A stretch of DNA of 64,000 nucleotides. Source: Pyronema omphalodes (Eukaryota; Ascomycota; Pezizomycetes; Pezizales; Pyronemataceae). Within the stretch, counting starts at the first letter, position 1. Every line of letters begins with the position of its first letter. Location of the stretch: assembly GCA_024516155.1 (NCBI GenBank), contig JAJJXM010000016.1, positions 799,501 to 863,500 of the forward strand, given 5' to 3'. This document shows positions 1-12,705 of this stretch, in pieces. Under the pieces are notes generated by a model. That model was given only the letters and a program-made list of their open reading frames with translations. It searched no databases and was not told where the DNA came from. The translations under genes were made by a program, and so were the position numbers.

Positions 1-2
1 TA

Positions 3-358
3 ATGGCTTTCACTACTACTACGTATGTAATCCCGGCATTGCGAACATCAGATAAAAAAACACTTTAAACTAACAATTCTGTAATAGTCCATACGCTCTC
101 GACTCATACCTCAAAGACAACGAAGGCGATAGGTTGCAACGAACTTTATGTTCCCTATGCGGTGCAAGAATGCCAGAAATCATCTCAGAAGCATTAGCCA
201 ATGATAATCTCGACATCTCAGAAAATAGCTCTGGCTTAACCTCCGCCGGAAAACCAAAGTGCAGAACTCACTCCATGGTCACAAGATCAATGGCTGCGCA
301 AGGTTCGCAAAGTTCGCAAAGTTCGCAAAGCCAGCAATTTTCAAAATCAACTCAATAA
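3..358 (+). CDS. Short spliced protein at left window edge, possibly 5'-partial
   Basis: The model joins 3..22 and 88..358 and gives 96 residues if the ATG at position 3 is the true start. The intron 23..87 (65 nt) begins GTATGT, carries an ACTAAC branch-like site and ends AATAG, and the two exon phases match (2 + 1). The protein is hydrophilic, has a single C-x2-C pair (CSLC) near residue 38, and ends in a Ser/Gln-rich tail made by three copies of a 9-bp AGTTCGCAA-type repeat. I do not recognise a family. The ATG lies two bases from the window edge, so upstream coding exons may be missing. Confidence rests on the very clean intron, not on homology. Confidence 0.5.
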
Positions 359-2340
359 AAAAAAAACCCAACCGGTAAAACCCTCCCCTCTTCTCAACTC
401 TATAATACATAACTAACACCTTCCAGTCACCAAGCAACACACGCAGACGAGATTCAAACACAAAAACAAAAAAGATGCAACAAAAACGAAGCTTATAATA
501 ATCATCATCAATATCATTATCACCACCTTCATTAATCCGACCAGCAACCGGCGCACTTTCATTCCTAGCAACAAAACATGCAACAAAACACTTAGACCAA
601 GCGCCTCACGGCAGGGACCAAAAAAAAACTCCGAAAAGTCATTGCTTCAAAATTTCCTTCAAAATTTCCTTTGGAATTTTTTTACGGTATCTATATACAC
701 AAAAATTAGAAATTGAGCCTCGCGGCGGGGAAAAATGATAGGTAAAACAAAACAAACAGACAGGGACGCGTCATCTACATATAGACGCTTATAGAGCTGG
801 GCTAGGAAAAAATATCAGGTAATTGGGATAATATAACAAAAGGGACGTGGTAGGGTGTTTGGATTGCTTGAGGATGGAGGGGGGATATCAGACTAGGGCT
901 GCATAGTATAGATGCGCCGGATGGGTGGAATTGTACGGATGGTAATGGTTCTAACAGCTGGATTAAGGCGGTGCTGAGGGCGGGATGAAGGGATTAAAAT
1001 TGGCATAAATGGACTGGATTGTATGATAGACCTTCTTTTCTTTGTACCTTTATTACGAAACTTATAGACTTCTTTTCTTTGGTTAGGATTGGGATTGGGA
1101 TGGTGATATTTGATGATGCGGATTGTGGAATGAAGGAGGGGATTAATGGATGTTTTGAGGGAATGGAAGGAAATAATAAGGGGGATAAAATTTAATAAAC
1201 AGGAGGAAATAGCTTGAATGCGATTTGCTGGAATTTAAAGTGCTGAATGTGAGCGAAAATTATGGAATTCGGTGTTGATGTGTTGATGTTTCATGAGCCG
1301 TGCCGATCACTGTACCTGGATAGGACTGACCACGGTTTGGAAAGTATATCATAGAATATTTCTAACAATACATAGTAAACATACAGTAGACTATATGTAT
1401 AGGAATAGCTCCATAATTATATTCTCTACATAGGGTGCAATTGCTGCGGATCAAAAGTTTTTTGTACGGGAAATAAGAATATTTTTTTCTACTTATGAAA
1501 ATGTAAACAATTCGTATGGTAACCTGATATCGAGATGCGGCTGAAGATGCGGCTGAGCAGCGCCATACAAAAGCAATTATCGCCCCTTTTTGTCGTCCGG
1601 GTGCCACAGCGAGCCAACGTTCTCCTTCCCATTTCAACACATCTCAGGCTTGTACAGCATATAGTGCTTCTAGAGAGGAAGATGGGCAACCCCGGTAGTC
1701 AAGAATTTTACTGGACGTGGCTGCCGAATTTTAGGAGCAGATCTTGATTTGGGATGAGAAGCTGGATCTAGAAGACCGGGACCCGAAAGTAGCCCGAGCT
1801 TTGATGACCGTACAGAGAGACCTGTGTGGACACCGGTTGAGGGTAACAAAAAGAATGCAGCAGACGCAATTGGGGACTTCTTTGTGGTTATTTAGAGCGT
1901 GCTGCAGTGTAATATTAGACAAATTTTACAATGATACGCTGTGGACGTCGAGAAGTGGCACAGACTGAGAAGTGTACACTCCGCCACCCAGAGCGCCCCG
2001 CAGCACCAGTAATCACTCGAGTTCAGCCTGCTTTTGGGTAGGAGGAACCCTGTAGCTATTCATCGCCGGGCCCAAAGTGTTCTTATAGACGGGCTCTACT
2101 GTAGAGTACAATCGACCCTACGGTGGCTTTACCCTAGTTTAAGGTTTGGCTTACGGCTAAGGAGCGTGACGATTACGTGACGTCATTGCAGACATTTACG
2201 CAGTAGTCAGCCGGCTTGGCGCTCTGAAAGCAGCAAGCTCAAGTTGCAGGGACCGACACTCCACCGCGCCTTCACGGGTCTCCTCCAAGCACCCAACTTT
2301 AAGCACGCGTTTCGCGTTTTCTGAACACCTCTAACACTTT
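359..2340. other. Intergenic stretch with one weak coding-like segment
   Basis: The stretch is mostly AT-rich and purine-rich non-coding sequence. The only segment that reads like protein is about 1739..1968 on + (acidic and basic residues, preceded by a TTTTAG acceptor-like site), but no convincing upstream exon could be joined to it. The last 180 bases are the likely promoter of the F-box gene. No RNA gene was seen. Confidence 0.5.
2178..2185. promoter_or_regulatory. Perfect CRE/ATF-type palindrome TGACGTCA
   Basis: TGACGTCA lies 156 bp upstream of the F-box start codon, inside GATTACGTGACGTCATTG. In fungi this octamer is the recognition site of Atf1/CREB-type bZIP stress regulators. One octamer can occur by chance, so a role in this promoter is inference. 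Confidence 0.35.
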
Positions 2341-4872
2341 ATGGATTTCACAACCACTATGCTGCCAAAGCCTGGGATAGAGACTCTACCGAAGGAAATC
2401 TTCGATCAGATAGTCGAGGAGGTGCGTCATGCACGCTTAACAGGGTGTTCGAGTTGCTTCTGCCCCTCTACACTAGCTAACCGTCGATAGCTTTCCTCTC
2501 TTTCGCAGCGAAGCCTCGCAAACCTCTCGCAAACCTGTCAGACGTTACATGCCCTCGTTTTACCGACTCTTTACAAATCGTATCGAATCCGATTCACCGG
2601 AGTAAGTTCATGGGAACAGACGACAGATACTATCAAAGCGCTCGTGCCCGATGGCTCCTACGAAATCCCTCAGTGGGCGATTGAAGACGACGATGTCGAA
2701 GACGATTTCATAACTGCTATTAAGCCAGTGCTTCGAAAATCTAAAGCACAGTCTAAACTCACTCCGAAACGGTTGAATGCGAAACCAAATACTCTGGCGA
2801 AAAAGGTGCCCCGAAGGCCGGGAGTGTATTACATCCGCGAAATAGCCATACACGGATGGTGGAACTTCAAAGACGAGGCGGAATGGCATCTTTACGATCC
2901 AGTAAGCTTTGAAAATGTTCGAGAGCATACAGATTTTATCGAGGCTCTTGACGCCTTGCTATGGAGTGTGGAGGGTCTGGAGAGTTTTGTGTAGGCTACA
3001 TCGAACCAATGTTGCTGTAGGCTTGTGTGCTAATACAAGTCCGGTGTAGGTGGAGAATTTGCCGTTATCTTCCAGAACGGATCTCGGCAAATATCGCTCG
3101 ATTCAACACTCTAAGAAGTATTGAGCTTTTTGGCGACACCAAGCTTTCAATTGAACAAGACTCATTCCACGCGCACAACTTGATACCTTTGTGTAATAAT
3201 CCAATTCCATTCATACACAACAACTTTACTACTATTAAGGCGCTGAATTGCGGCGACTTTGATCAAATCATTGATTACGGAAGGTTGATAAGTTCGGTAT
3301 CATGGAATACCCTTCGGCATTTCGAATTTAATCTCTCACAAGGTTTTATCGGCCGCTTAGTCGAAATGGAGCCAATGGAACCTGACGTTTTGGCTATGCT
3401 TTTCCGTTCACCGCCAGTACCTCAGGGACGCAGGCAAACACCGAAAATGAAATTACAGACTTTGAAATTGCGGGATGTGGCTTTCCAACAGAAAGGAATT
3501 GAAGCGGTCGTCAAGTCGTTGGACGCATCAGAACTGCAGGATATATCAATTGACCTTTGCTCGGATGGTATGGATCTGCTTCGAAGATGGGAAGACAACA
3601 AGCTTGTTACACTTCGTAGGCTTCATATGTTCGATGATATTGGGTTTCCTCGATTCCACAAATTCATAAAACAGTTTGGACCCGAGGGTATCTGTCGCAA
3701 TTTCAGGGCCCTAGAAGTCTCCTGTATGGTCTCTCACAGGTGGTCTTACGGCTTTGGATATCCGACTGTCGATAATTTCCTCGATCATAATTACGATGAT
3801 GAGGATACTGAGGACTGGGACGAAACTGATATAGACTCGGATTACGATGAAATATACCCCGCTCCAAATGTTACGCTACCGATCTCACTTGGTGGGACGG
3901 AAGGCGCTGAAATCTCCAGGCCTGCGAAGAAAGAAAAGCACATTCTTCCACAGCCGTTCCGAGCTATACATGATTTGCAAGGCAACGAGTCCGAGGGCTG
4001 GGGTCTCGAACGATTGGTACTATCCACACTGCCAGTCGTTTCTCCTCAGTGCTTCCGCTATGTTCCCAGCCCCAAGGTATTCTTTGATGGCTTCTGGAAC
4101 CTTCGTATTCTTGCGCTTCCTGTTGTCTATGACCCTGTGTACTTTGTATCCCCCCCCCCCCCCCCCCCCCCTCCACCAACCCTCCTCCTACCAGAATACC
4201 GCTAACGGAAAGTAGTCACAACTTGTCGAAGGTGTCTCAAAGCTTCCCAACCTCACATATCTCAATCTCTTGAACAGTCGTAGTGACCAGGCTCGATCTG
4301 GTGCCCAAAATCGCGGTGTCCATAATATTTCCTTCAATCCCGGCGCATTCCCTATCCCCCCACCACCACTCGCGCCTATCCCCCCACCACAGCCAGCACA
4401 ACACACACCCTCACCGCAGACCAATAGCCGTCGGCGCAAAAGTGACAAGAGCTGGTCTCCGTCATTGCCTGACCCCATATACGTCGACGTCCTTGGTATT
4501 GCCTTCAAGAATCGACTTACTAATAAGGTTCCATCCAAGTCTGGACACGGAAAACTGCGATACATTGGAGTTCAGAGCACTGCTTCGACCGCTATTGTCC
4601 CTAGGAATTCCTGCAAAGTGTGGCGCGTCATCGTGGAGCCGAGCTGTATAACAAAAAAAGAATGTTTCTCTGAAGTGAGCGAAAGGAGGATGAGTCTAAG
4701 AAGTAGCAAGAGGGTCAAGATTGAGGTTTCTAAAGACTGGAGAATCGCTGAAGAAGGCGATTGGTCTTGTAGGCTCGAAGTGGTCCCTGATGATATTGTT
4801 AAGAGTTTAGGGGATGGTGTTTTTGTCCCCGAGGACATTGGTGCGAGGGAGCATCGTTTCGACCAATGGTAG
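2341..4872 (+). CDS. F-box domain protein (LRR-like C-terminal part), four exons
   Basis: The model joins 2341..2421, 2491..2990, 3050..4145 and 4216..4872 (777 residues). All three introns (69, 59 and 70 nt) are GT...AG and in phase; the first follows codon 27 inside the F-box. Residues about 13-60 read LPKEIFDQIVEE then L..LS..C..L...VLP.LYKSYRI, the classic F-box pattern that binds Skp1 in SCF ubiquitin ligases. Downstream are leucine-rich strand-like segments (NTLRSIELFGD, LQTLKLRDV, LPNLTYLNLLNSR) that suggest an irregular LRR substrate-binding part, then an acidic segment near residues 490-515 and a proline-rich loop. The substrate is unknown. A CRE-like site lies upstream. The family call is firm; the LRR label is tentative. 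The last intron contains 22 consecutive C. Confidence 0.88.
4150..4171 (+). repeat. C22 homopolymer inside the last intron of the F-box gene
   Basis: A run of 22 cytosines starts four bases after the GTAT donor of intron 4146..4215. It is far from the 3' splice site, so it is not an ordinary polypyrimidine tract. Its length may be unstable or partly a sequencing artefact. If it were exonic it would encode polyproline followed by an early stop, which favours the intron model. Confidence 0.85.
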
Positions 4873-6385
4873 TGGTTGTTTTATCGCGTGCATAGTATTT
4901 TTCATATTTTTTTTTTCCAGACATAGGGTAGTTATTGGATTTGTTCATCCTAGGAACGTATGATCGGAGTTGTGAAATTTATGGGGATAGCATTTTTTGT
5001 CGGTAGTTAGCATAAAGGACGGATCCGGCCAGGTTACTCAAACGTATTTTTCAAGTTTAAATTCGAAAAATGTACATACATCCTTAGGTAGTAATCACAT
5101 GCATTTTTAGATAGGTTCTTTGGTTCACAATTGAGTCATCGATGGTGTATATTGGGGAATTATACATATTACTAGGAGTTTATTCTTTCATTGTGTTGAT
5201 ATAAAAAATGTTTTTTGTTATGCCAAAGACATTGGTTACATTTCGATGATGTGTTTTCTACCACTCGCTCGAGAACCAATCTTCCTAACCCATACCCAAG
5301 CCATTCCAATGCCACCCCAAGCAGCAGTACCGTATCTACTCAGACACAACACAGTTTACCCACTGAGGAAATTGATATTCTATCCGGCGTTAATAGCTCG
5401 CATAATCCCATATGTATTAAACATATCAGAACCTAGCTGCATCTGCTGCTCATTAAACTCATTACATGACATGCCACATCCCGAGACTATAACCTTTCTT
5501 CCATTTCAAGAATTTTGAAGCTCATGTATGTTGCCAACAACCCTTAACCCTGATTAGCCTCAGACTAGGTACCTAATCCACCATCTTTAGGCTTCAATAA
5601 CCCCGCGCCATATCAAAATTACGGTAGCCCAGAGCCGTTAACAAGTCCCTCAGCCCTCGGTAAACGAAGCGTACTGCGTATGACAGAAGTTGGAACGTCA
5701 GCAGTTAAGACAGGATCTCCATGGAAGTGACATAAGTATTGAGAGGATTCATCAGGGTCTCAATAGAAGTGACATAAGTATTGAGAGGGTTCGGAAACTT
5801 GAATGGAGATAAGGTGGTAGTGGCTGCTAGTAGTCATCGCTTGATTTGATGATTGTTGCCTGATGTTTCTAACCCCCAGGTTATGACATACCCTCGGTTT
5901 ACTAAATATATCTGGGTCTAAGCATAAATTCGAAGCCCGCTGGAAGACGCCCCGGAATCATGTTTTGTAATTGACGGTTCGGATCTATGCGCCATCTCGC
6001 GTCTGTGTATCCTGAAGGAAGCCCTATTTGCTCGACTAGCCGCTCGATTAGTGGTGTGCATGTAATATCACTCGTCCAAAGGAGACACATCGCAGGTGTT
6101 TATCGACTATAGATATTGCCATGTATGGAATACGTTGAGCTACTGATAATAAGTATCTTCATGGTATTTCCTTGGGTTTGGCCATTCGGAGAATGTATGA
6201 TTTTGTGTACTGGGTCTTCATGTTATGTCACTCGAAGAATTCCCATGCAATGATGCGCCACAGAAATCTTGGCATACTGCAACGCTTCAAACTCGCGACT
6301 TGCAGAATGACGCATGCGGTGTATGTACAACATATATTAAGCGTTAAATTATAGTAACTATTGAGAAAAAGTTACCGTAAGCACT
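4873..6385. other. Intergenic stretch between F-box gene and tRNA-Gln
   Basis: It is AT-rich with a T-run just after the F-box stop codon. It contains a short direct repeat at 5724..5788. Two overlapping frames at 5215..5518 read without stops, but they have no splice or start context I can support. No gene is called. Confidence 0.5.
5724..5788. repeat. 23-bp perfect direct repeat, 42-bp period
   Basis: The sequence beginning GAAGTGACATAAGTATTGAG occurs at 5724..5746 and again at 5766..5788 without mismatch. The roughly nine bases before each copy are also similar, so this is a small local duplication. No function is known. Confidence 0.85.
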
Positions 6386-6457
6386 GGTTCTATAGTGTAG
6401 TGGTTAGCACTTCGGATTCTGATTCCGGCAACCCCGGTTCGACTCCGGGTAGGACCT
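6386..6457 (+). tRNA. tRNA-Gln (anticodon CTG)
   Basis: The 72-nt sequence folds as a cloverleaf. The acceptor stem is GGTTCTA with TAGGACC and a T discriminator. The D-arm region is TAGTGTAGTGGTTAGCA. The anticodon arm is CGGA-TTCTGAT-TCCG with CTG at the anticodon, and the T-arm is CCCCGGTTCGACTCCGGG with a standard TTCGA loop. There is no intron, and a T-rich stretch (ATTTTACTTTTTT) follows as a Pol III terminator. It decodes CAG glutamine codons. Confidence 0.95.
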
Positions 6458-9400
6458 AATATTTTACTTTTTTCCGATACACGGTGTTAAACGAAACTCT
6501 CCACTCATGTGTTGCCTATTGCTTGTTTTTCCTTGTCTTTTTTTTTTATCTTAAGACGTGCGTCAACTTTACTGGGAAACTTCCCGTTGCGCTTAATGGC
6601 AACATCTACGACATATATACTCATTGTGCCACACGCCGATAGATTCAAGAGCTGTGGCTTGTTTTACAAACGAGGAGGTCAGAAACACCTCATATTAAGG
6701 GTGCGTTTGATCGGACCGAAAACAAGGTGTTTTGGCTTGTTTTCACGGGTAAAAGGGACTAAAAACTGTGTTTTCGGGTGCAAACATATGCACCCTAAGA
6801 TGATTTGATTTGAAGCCATTTATGGTTTCGTTTTATAGCAAAATGCTGTAGAAAAAGCGTGCGAATAGCTCGAGGGGAAGTCCACAGCACTCTATTATCA
6901 GATGATGTCTATGATGTGGTGTGGAATGACAGTGTTGAAAACTTGCTTACTGTTGGGATTGTTATCTCAGTTTCTATGGCATACTTAATGAGTAATGTGA
7001 AGAGGTGTGTTTTTGTGGCATTTATATCAAAAGTTCTGATTGAGGATGATCAAGAACTTGTAAGAATGAAAGGTAAATGTGAAGAGTAAAGAGATATAGG
7101 GAGGAATTGACAAAAGTTGTGCATTGCTGTCCAATGTGAACAAGAAAATTTCTCTCAAGAATTGATGGATTTAAAGGTAAGTTCCATGGGTTATCTGGAG
7201 GGTGATCCATCAAAAACTGATGGAATTGAAGGTAAGTTTTATAAGGCATACGGAGGGAGATCCGTCAAACATAAGAGTTTCAGCCGTAGTAAGGCACGTC
7301 CGGCATTAATCAAGTAGTTCACCGAGCCTTGATTGAATTCGGGTTCGCGGCGGATGACATATCCGGAATCTTTGAAAATCGACCTAGAAGTCTCAACTCA
7401 CGGACCGTCTGGATAGAATCCAACATGGCTAGAAAATAACTACGATGAAACTTCAACAGAGACGTCTATAGCTGATAAATAGTGCAGCACAGTTCGTCTT
7501 GTGAATATGGCGTAGCGTTCCATCTCGCATGCATTGACGTCTGAATGGATCTTCATTCGAACTTCCTGCATTGCTTAAGCTGTGGATGTTTCATACTAGA
7601 TCTCATTTCCAGCCTTTAGGGTTTTGTTGCATCGATCATAACACAGCGGAAGTTATCCCGACACGCGTATCTACATCGATGAGTACATCTATAACGCTGG
7701 TTCAATCTCAGAAAGCGTACCCTCCACTTTCCAAATTGTGGCTGATGTCCGATTAAGCGTGGTCCATAGTCAGACATCTCAAAAAAAACAACCCATCTTG
7801 AATCTTCAATGTGACCTAGGCCTGGCCAGCTTAAAGAGACTTGGGCTTGTTATTTATTGTCAGGGTCCAACTGGGAGATACGGCTTTTCGCTTTTTGTAC
7901 GCTCTTGTGATCCAAAAACTGAAGGTTACGCTGGATGAGTTCCCGTCACTGTATTGGGGCTGATAGACGATGACCAAACGGCAAATACAAAAAAGGAGCC
8001 ACGTTTGAAGTGCAGTGTTGCTGCTGTTAAGTTGCATGCACAACGGGGTCATGACCCTCTTTAGTTATGATATATAAGGAATTCAGTGACGATAGATAGT
8101 AATTGTTGTCACAATTTACAATGATCCATCCAACGGAATAGATCAAAGGGAACCAATCCACCATTGTTTTCACGTAAGTTACGGTAACCAACCTATTGAT
8201 GAAAATGCGAAAATGAGAAAATGAACCAACAGACCGGACCGGGACGGTTGTGTTGGTAAGACATCCGGGTATTAAACCCGCAAGTAGCGTGCTCGGACCT
8301 TTCTTTCTATTCAAATCGATTACAACTTTTTTTTTTCTTCCCGTCTTTCCTTGTAATCTATTACAAAGAAAAAAAATTTGAAACAGGTCGAAATCGATGC
8401 CGTCAAATGATGAGAAACGGGGCTGAACAGCCTGCACTCATGTAGGCAATTGGGACGGATACAGTCGCGATGTTGGTGTTGAATGGTGTCGCTTGTTCGT
8501 TTCCGTGTTCCGGTTAGAAGTCTCGGCTGCTGAACCGGCCGGAAAGACGCCGGTAAATTCTTCAGGGTAGCCATGACGTCGGATATCTTTAGCTTCACAA
8601 TATGTATATCCGAAGCCCTGAAGAAAAATGCTTCAATTCTTAGAGATCCAAAGCTGTCTTGAAGACGTAAAATTAACTCATAAACAATACTTTCATACGA
8701 CCGTATCATTGGTTCCATGTCGTGGGATGTTGGTACTACGGAAATGACATGTTTTTCAAATCCCACGCTTTTTTTCTTTCCAAGACCTTACACCCGGGTT
8801 GTCGCCAACAGCATCCCGGGTTTGAACCGGGATCTATCAAGCGAGAACGAGTTCTCCTGGTCTTTGGCTCGAAAGCCGTGTTGCTGGGAACTATAAAACT
8901 CAGTAGCGTATTAAGGAAGCTCCGGAGCGAACGTGTTGGATCAGGCTCGAGTGATGGATATAACTCATATGGCGGATGGAGCAAGGCCAGCGGAAGGAGA
9001 TCTCCTAGAGCTCTGAGAGGATACCCACCTGCGAATCTTAGATGGAGTAGATGGGCGGGGCTCTGAGGGGTACTCCGTTTCAGCGTAGACGCGTTGAGTA
9101 TGCAGAAGAGAGTCTACGCTGTGTCATCAGGTATCATCAGAAATAAAGCCCTTGATCAAAAAATTCAGCGAAATAACGATTGGCAAATCTAGAAAAAAAA
9201 AATCCACCTCGTGTGACCGGGTTCGTAGACGGGACGCGGGTTATTATTGGTGCCGGCCGGTCTTCGCTCTCGGACGCTTTTTGGTAACCCCGCCACGCCG
9301 GACACAAACATTTAGTTGGACTTTTTGGACCGGACCGTTGTTTTCCTATGATCTTTCTTCCGAAATCACTGATCTTGCTGCCTTGTTTTGCCGTGACTTG

Positions 9401-12400
9401 CTTCTATCTTCGGCTCCACCCCTCGCGCGAGCCCGGGCCCCTATTACACATCAATGAAGTCGAAGAAGTGAGGGCTTCGTGATAGCTTGCGGCCGGAGCC
9501 GAGTCCGTTGTGGGCCCCATATCATGATCAATGATGGATTTTAATGATGAATTGTCTTTGTTATGGTCCATGGGAATGAAAAAATTTATCGGGTCGGCTT
9601 TTAAGAAAGTTGGTACCATTTTGTATTGAAATATTGACGTGTTACCAGTTTATGTGATCGTTAGCCTGTGCTCTGTTGATGAGCTTCAGGGCGCTATGCA
9701 CCAGGTTTGGATACCCTGTCCTGTTCCTGCATACATTGGGTTAACGTACCCTGCGAACGTTATGAGCTACCAATTCACCGGAATCGAGTCTGTCGCGGGG
9801 GTAAATCTCAGTACAGTTACATCTGTTTCGAATGCACATAATCAACAGCCTTATGCTCGACATATGTAGATGCCTTTTTCGGACGAACTATGTCTTTGGC
9901 CACCGTCTGTGAAACAAACGCCCGAGCAATTGCCATCACGGCAGGTCGGCAGGACCAATTAACATGAGTCCATTTGGAAAAGACAGCAGAAAACCGGCAA
10001 AAAATGGTGTAAAATAGTTGTGTTGCAGTTCAACCGCTTCGGGAAACTTCGGAGTCGATAGCTTGGACAGCGCTTCGTCTCTGAAAACGCATTTCCATAG
10101 ATGTTTTGGGGGTATTTTAGGTGATTTTAACGTGCCCCCACGAGGGGTTATTCTTTTCGCATCCGCTTTCCTACACAATTGTCAGTGGTAATTCATCTTT
10201 CCAAAGCGTCTCACGATAGCAAACCTAACAATCACCGAGTGTCTGATCTCCGTCGTTTTTCCACAGTCGGGGGCTGAATGGAATAGAAACTCCGCGATCA
10301 GCGCGGCCGCGTGCAATATTTGATTGGATAGCGTCTATTTCGTGGGTGGGAGGTTTTTGTTTTCGTTATTGGGGAACTTTGTGATAAAGGTCGAGGAGCA
10401 GCTTGGCAAACATTATTGAGGATCCGCAGAATTTCAAGCCGGAAAAGAAAGCATCCGAACAATGTGCCAAAGGTCAATGTGGGAAGGCAATGAGGATTCC
10501 CGTTAGATTCCATTGCCAATAGTAATGGCAATTGCCGCTTTATCGTGCATCTTGTGTGTGAGCTGTCGACGACCAGTGCGCCACAGCCACAAACTGCAGC
10601 TCCAGCTTAACCGCAAGACAAAATCATAACACATAGCACTTCCCCAAGCCATTAATTCCTACGGATAATATGCAATCCATTAATGTAGTGGGTGTTTTTG
10701 TTTGTTGTCCACATGCCCTCGAGAAACAGTGCAGTTTTGGAATTAGAGTTTTCGGAAGCTTCCCCTGTACCACCCGATATATCATTTGTGATTGTAAACG
10801 ATATGCACAACATATGCCAAATACGGCTTCGAACAAGGCGGAAAATCTCCGGTCATAAATCTACAAAGCGGCATCTTTGATTCACCAGCATCTCTCCGCA
10901 GTTTTCGGCAGTTCTATGATTTGATGCCCACGAGCCGAAGGGCCCATTCCCAGTCATAGAACTATCCGGTATTGCTTTCTGTGACCGGCGTACAGACCGA
11001 ATCACTCACTTGCTTGCTTCAGTTGGGCGTCGCGATAGATTTAAACCCAATAAAAACTTCAGCTAGAGTAGGATATGTATTAGCTGTTAGCTGTTGCTCC
11101 ATCTTAACGTGGCGTTTTTGTGCAAGCTTTGGTCACCGGTGGCGCTCAGGTGCTAGGCTTTTTCGCTTGGGAGTATCAGACACCGGGTTTGAGCGATGAC
11201 TCCAGTGGGCGAAACGAAATATTTGTGATATACTGAAGGGCATCTCCACTTTTGCATCCTATTATGAGTTGGTGTCTTGTTATTAAAGTCTAATGGTATT
11301 GTTGCTTCTGGGCCATCCAACTCAATGGTATGTATAACTATTCCATTGACGGCTGCTTCTTTATCAGGGGTTCTATAACCATAGAAAACTACAGCGTGCC
11401 ATAGCTAGGTTACAGAAGCCACTAATATGCTCACATGCCTACGCAGGTATGAATCCGGGGTGCGTAAACAAGACGCCGATCGGGTCTGGCCTTTCTTTTC
11501 TGTCTTCTCACAGTTCTCCGCGGCCACACAGGCGTTCCCCCATTGGTTCAGGAAAAAGTCCTTCATTCCGGGTAGAATCTCTGAAATTCGCCGAACAAAA
11601 GAACTCCGGCTTTATACAAGACATCCAACGGTTGCCTACTTCAGTCAGTCAAAGCGTGCTGGGACAACCCCAGTCAGAGTCAGCTCAGATGATAATGGTG
11701 AGCTGTAGACTAGTGAGGGTCAGCTGGATAGTGCTGGGAGATTCCGGATTTATCGCATTGGTGGGGTCAAAGAGGTTGGTTGGGGGCAATGGTATCTGGT
11801 GGAGGTGGAGGGCGGTGTTTTCGAGGAGCTGTGGAGGGGAACGGTCTATTCTGTGCTTGGACACGGACCATAGACAGGGATGACTTGACACTCTTGGCGC
11901 ATAACTTTCGCGTCCCCGTGCGCAGCTATGTTAGCGCTGTTAGCGCGTAATATCGACGCCCACTTCCCAGCTACCGCGCAACTCCACGACCACTATTGAC
12001 GAAACTAGGCCGAATGTGAAGAAGATTCTAACAACCTCAGTGGCTACAGCTACTACGAACCTAACAATTCCAGCCTGAATCCGCTCTTATGACAATGTAA
12101 CGGCTTCATTCATCAGCTAAATAAAGATATGCCGTTCAGCGCCGGAAGACACTCCAGCGGGAAAACTGTAGTCAAACTTCTTCCAAGGTGCCTTGCGTGG
12201 GACGGGAGCGTATGCATTGCCAGCATAAGCTTCAGCAGCTATATTCCCGCGTCCAGCTTCATCTGAGCTGTGTGTACAGGCTGTATACACCTGCTGGCCA
12301 GACGCTGCACTGTCGCATGTTATCCTGAAGGGCCCCTTCTACTACATGCAATCGAAGCATTGAAGTCTTTTCACCATCAGTCTAGCCTCTAAAAGTTTCC

Positions 12401-12705
12401 TTAATTGGCGGAATCAGGCGGAATCAGAAGCATTGGCCATTAGGCACCCGCCTTGCCCTGATTCCGCACGGCCGCATCATTAGGAGATTTGCGTGAGATT
12501 TGCACTCGCCATCGAGGGATGTGATAGCGAGTAGGATACACTTCAAGACGTCATTCCACTTTGCCTGTTCGGGGGTAAGTCTAGAAAATCGGAAGTATGT
12601 TTCCCCTGAGGGACCAGGGCATTGCAAGTACATATACCCACTTGGACGTCCACAAGTCTCTCATACAACCTTTGCTGAATTTCTACACCATTACCTGTAG
12701 ATATA
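6458..12705. other. 6.2-kb gene-poor stretch
   Basis: I find no reading frame here with a convincing start, splice context or recognisable domain. Frames of 90-148 codons occur on both strands (for example 8320..8718 minus and 11449..11883 plus) but have no family resemblance. A 55-bp imperfect tandem duplication lies at 7162..7271. A lone T-arm-like sequence on the minus strand at about 8817..8834 is not part of a foldable tRNA. The stretch may hold decayed repeats. Confidence 0.5.
7162..7271 (+). repeat. Two imperfect 55-bp tandem units
   Basis: Copy one (7162..7216) and copy two (7217..7271) share TGATGGA, then AAGGTAAGTT, then GGAG and GATCC-TCAAA in the same order and spacing. Each unit carries GATGGA near its start and a complementary ATCC(A/G)TC near its end, so each could form a small hairpin. 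Each also contains GGTAAGTT, which resembles a splice donor. No gene could be built around it. Confidence 0.6.

Noticed and set aside
6698..6796. 99-bp MITE-like segment bounded by AGGGTGC and GCACCCT
   Set aside because: The inverted ends are only seven bases long and no flanking target duplication is visible; too weak to call an element.
8320..8718. 132-codon minus-strand ATG frame
   Set aside because: No recognisable domain, ends in a low-complexity Phe/Lys-rich stretch from T-rich DNA, and no splice signals around it.
8736..8900. Minus-strand B-box/T-arm-like sequence (CCCGGTTCAAACCCGGG) suggesting a tRNA or tRNA-derived SINE
   Set aside because: Only the T-arm is convincing. The acceptor pairs over five bases at most, the expected D-arm and anticodon arm are replaced by small unrelated hairpins, and no A-box at the right distance is present.
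11449..11883. 144-codon plus-strand ATG frame
   Set aside because: No family resemblance; an overlapping frame is equally open, and no promoter, intron or conservation evidence.
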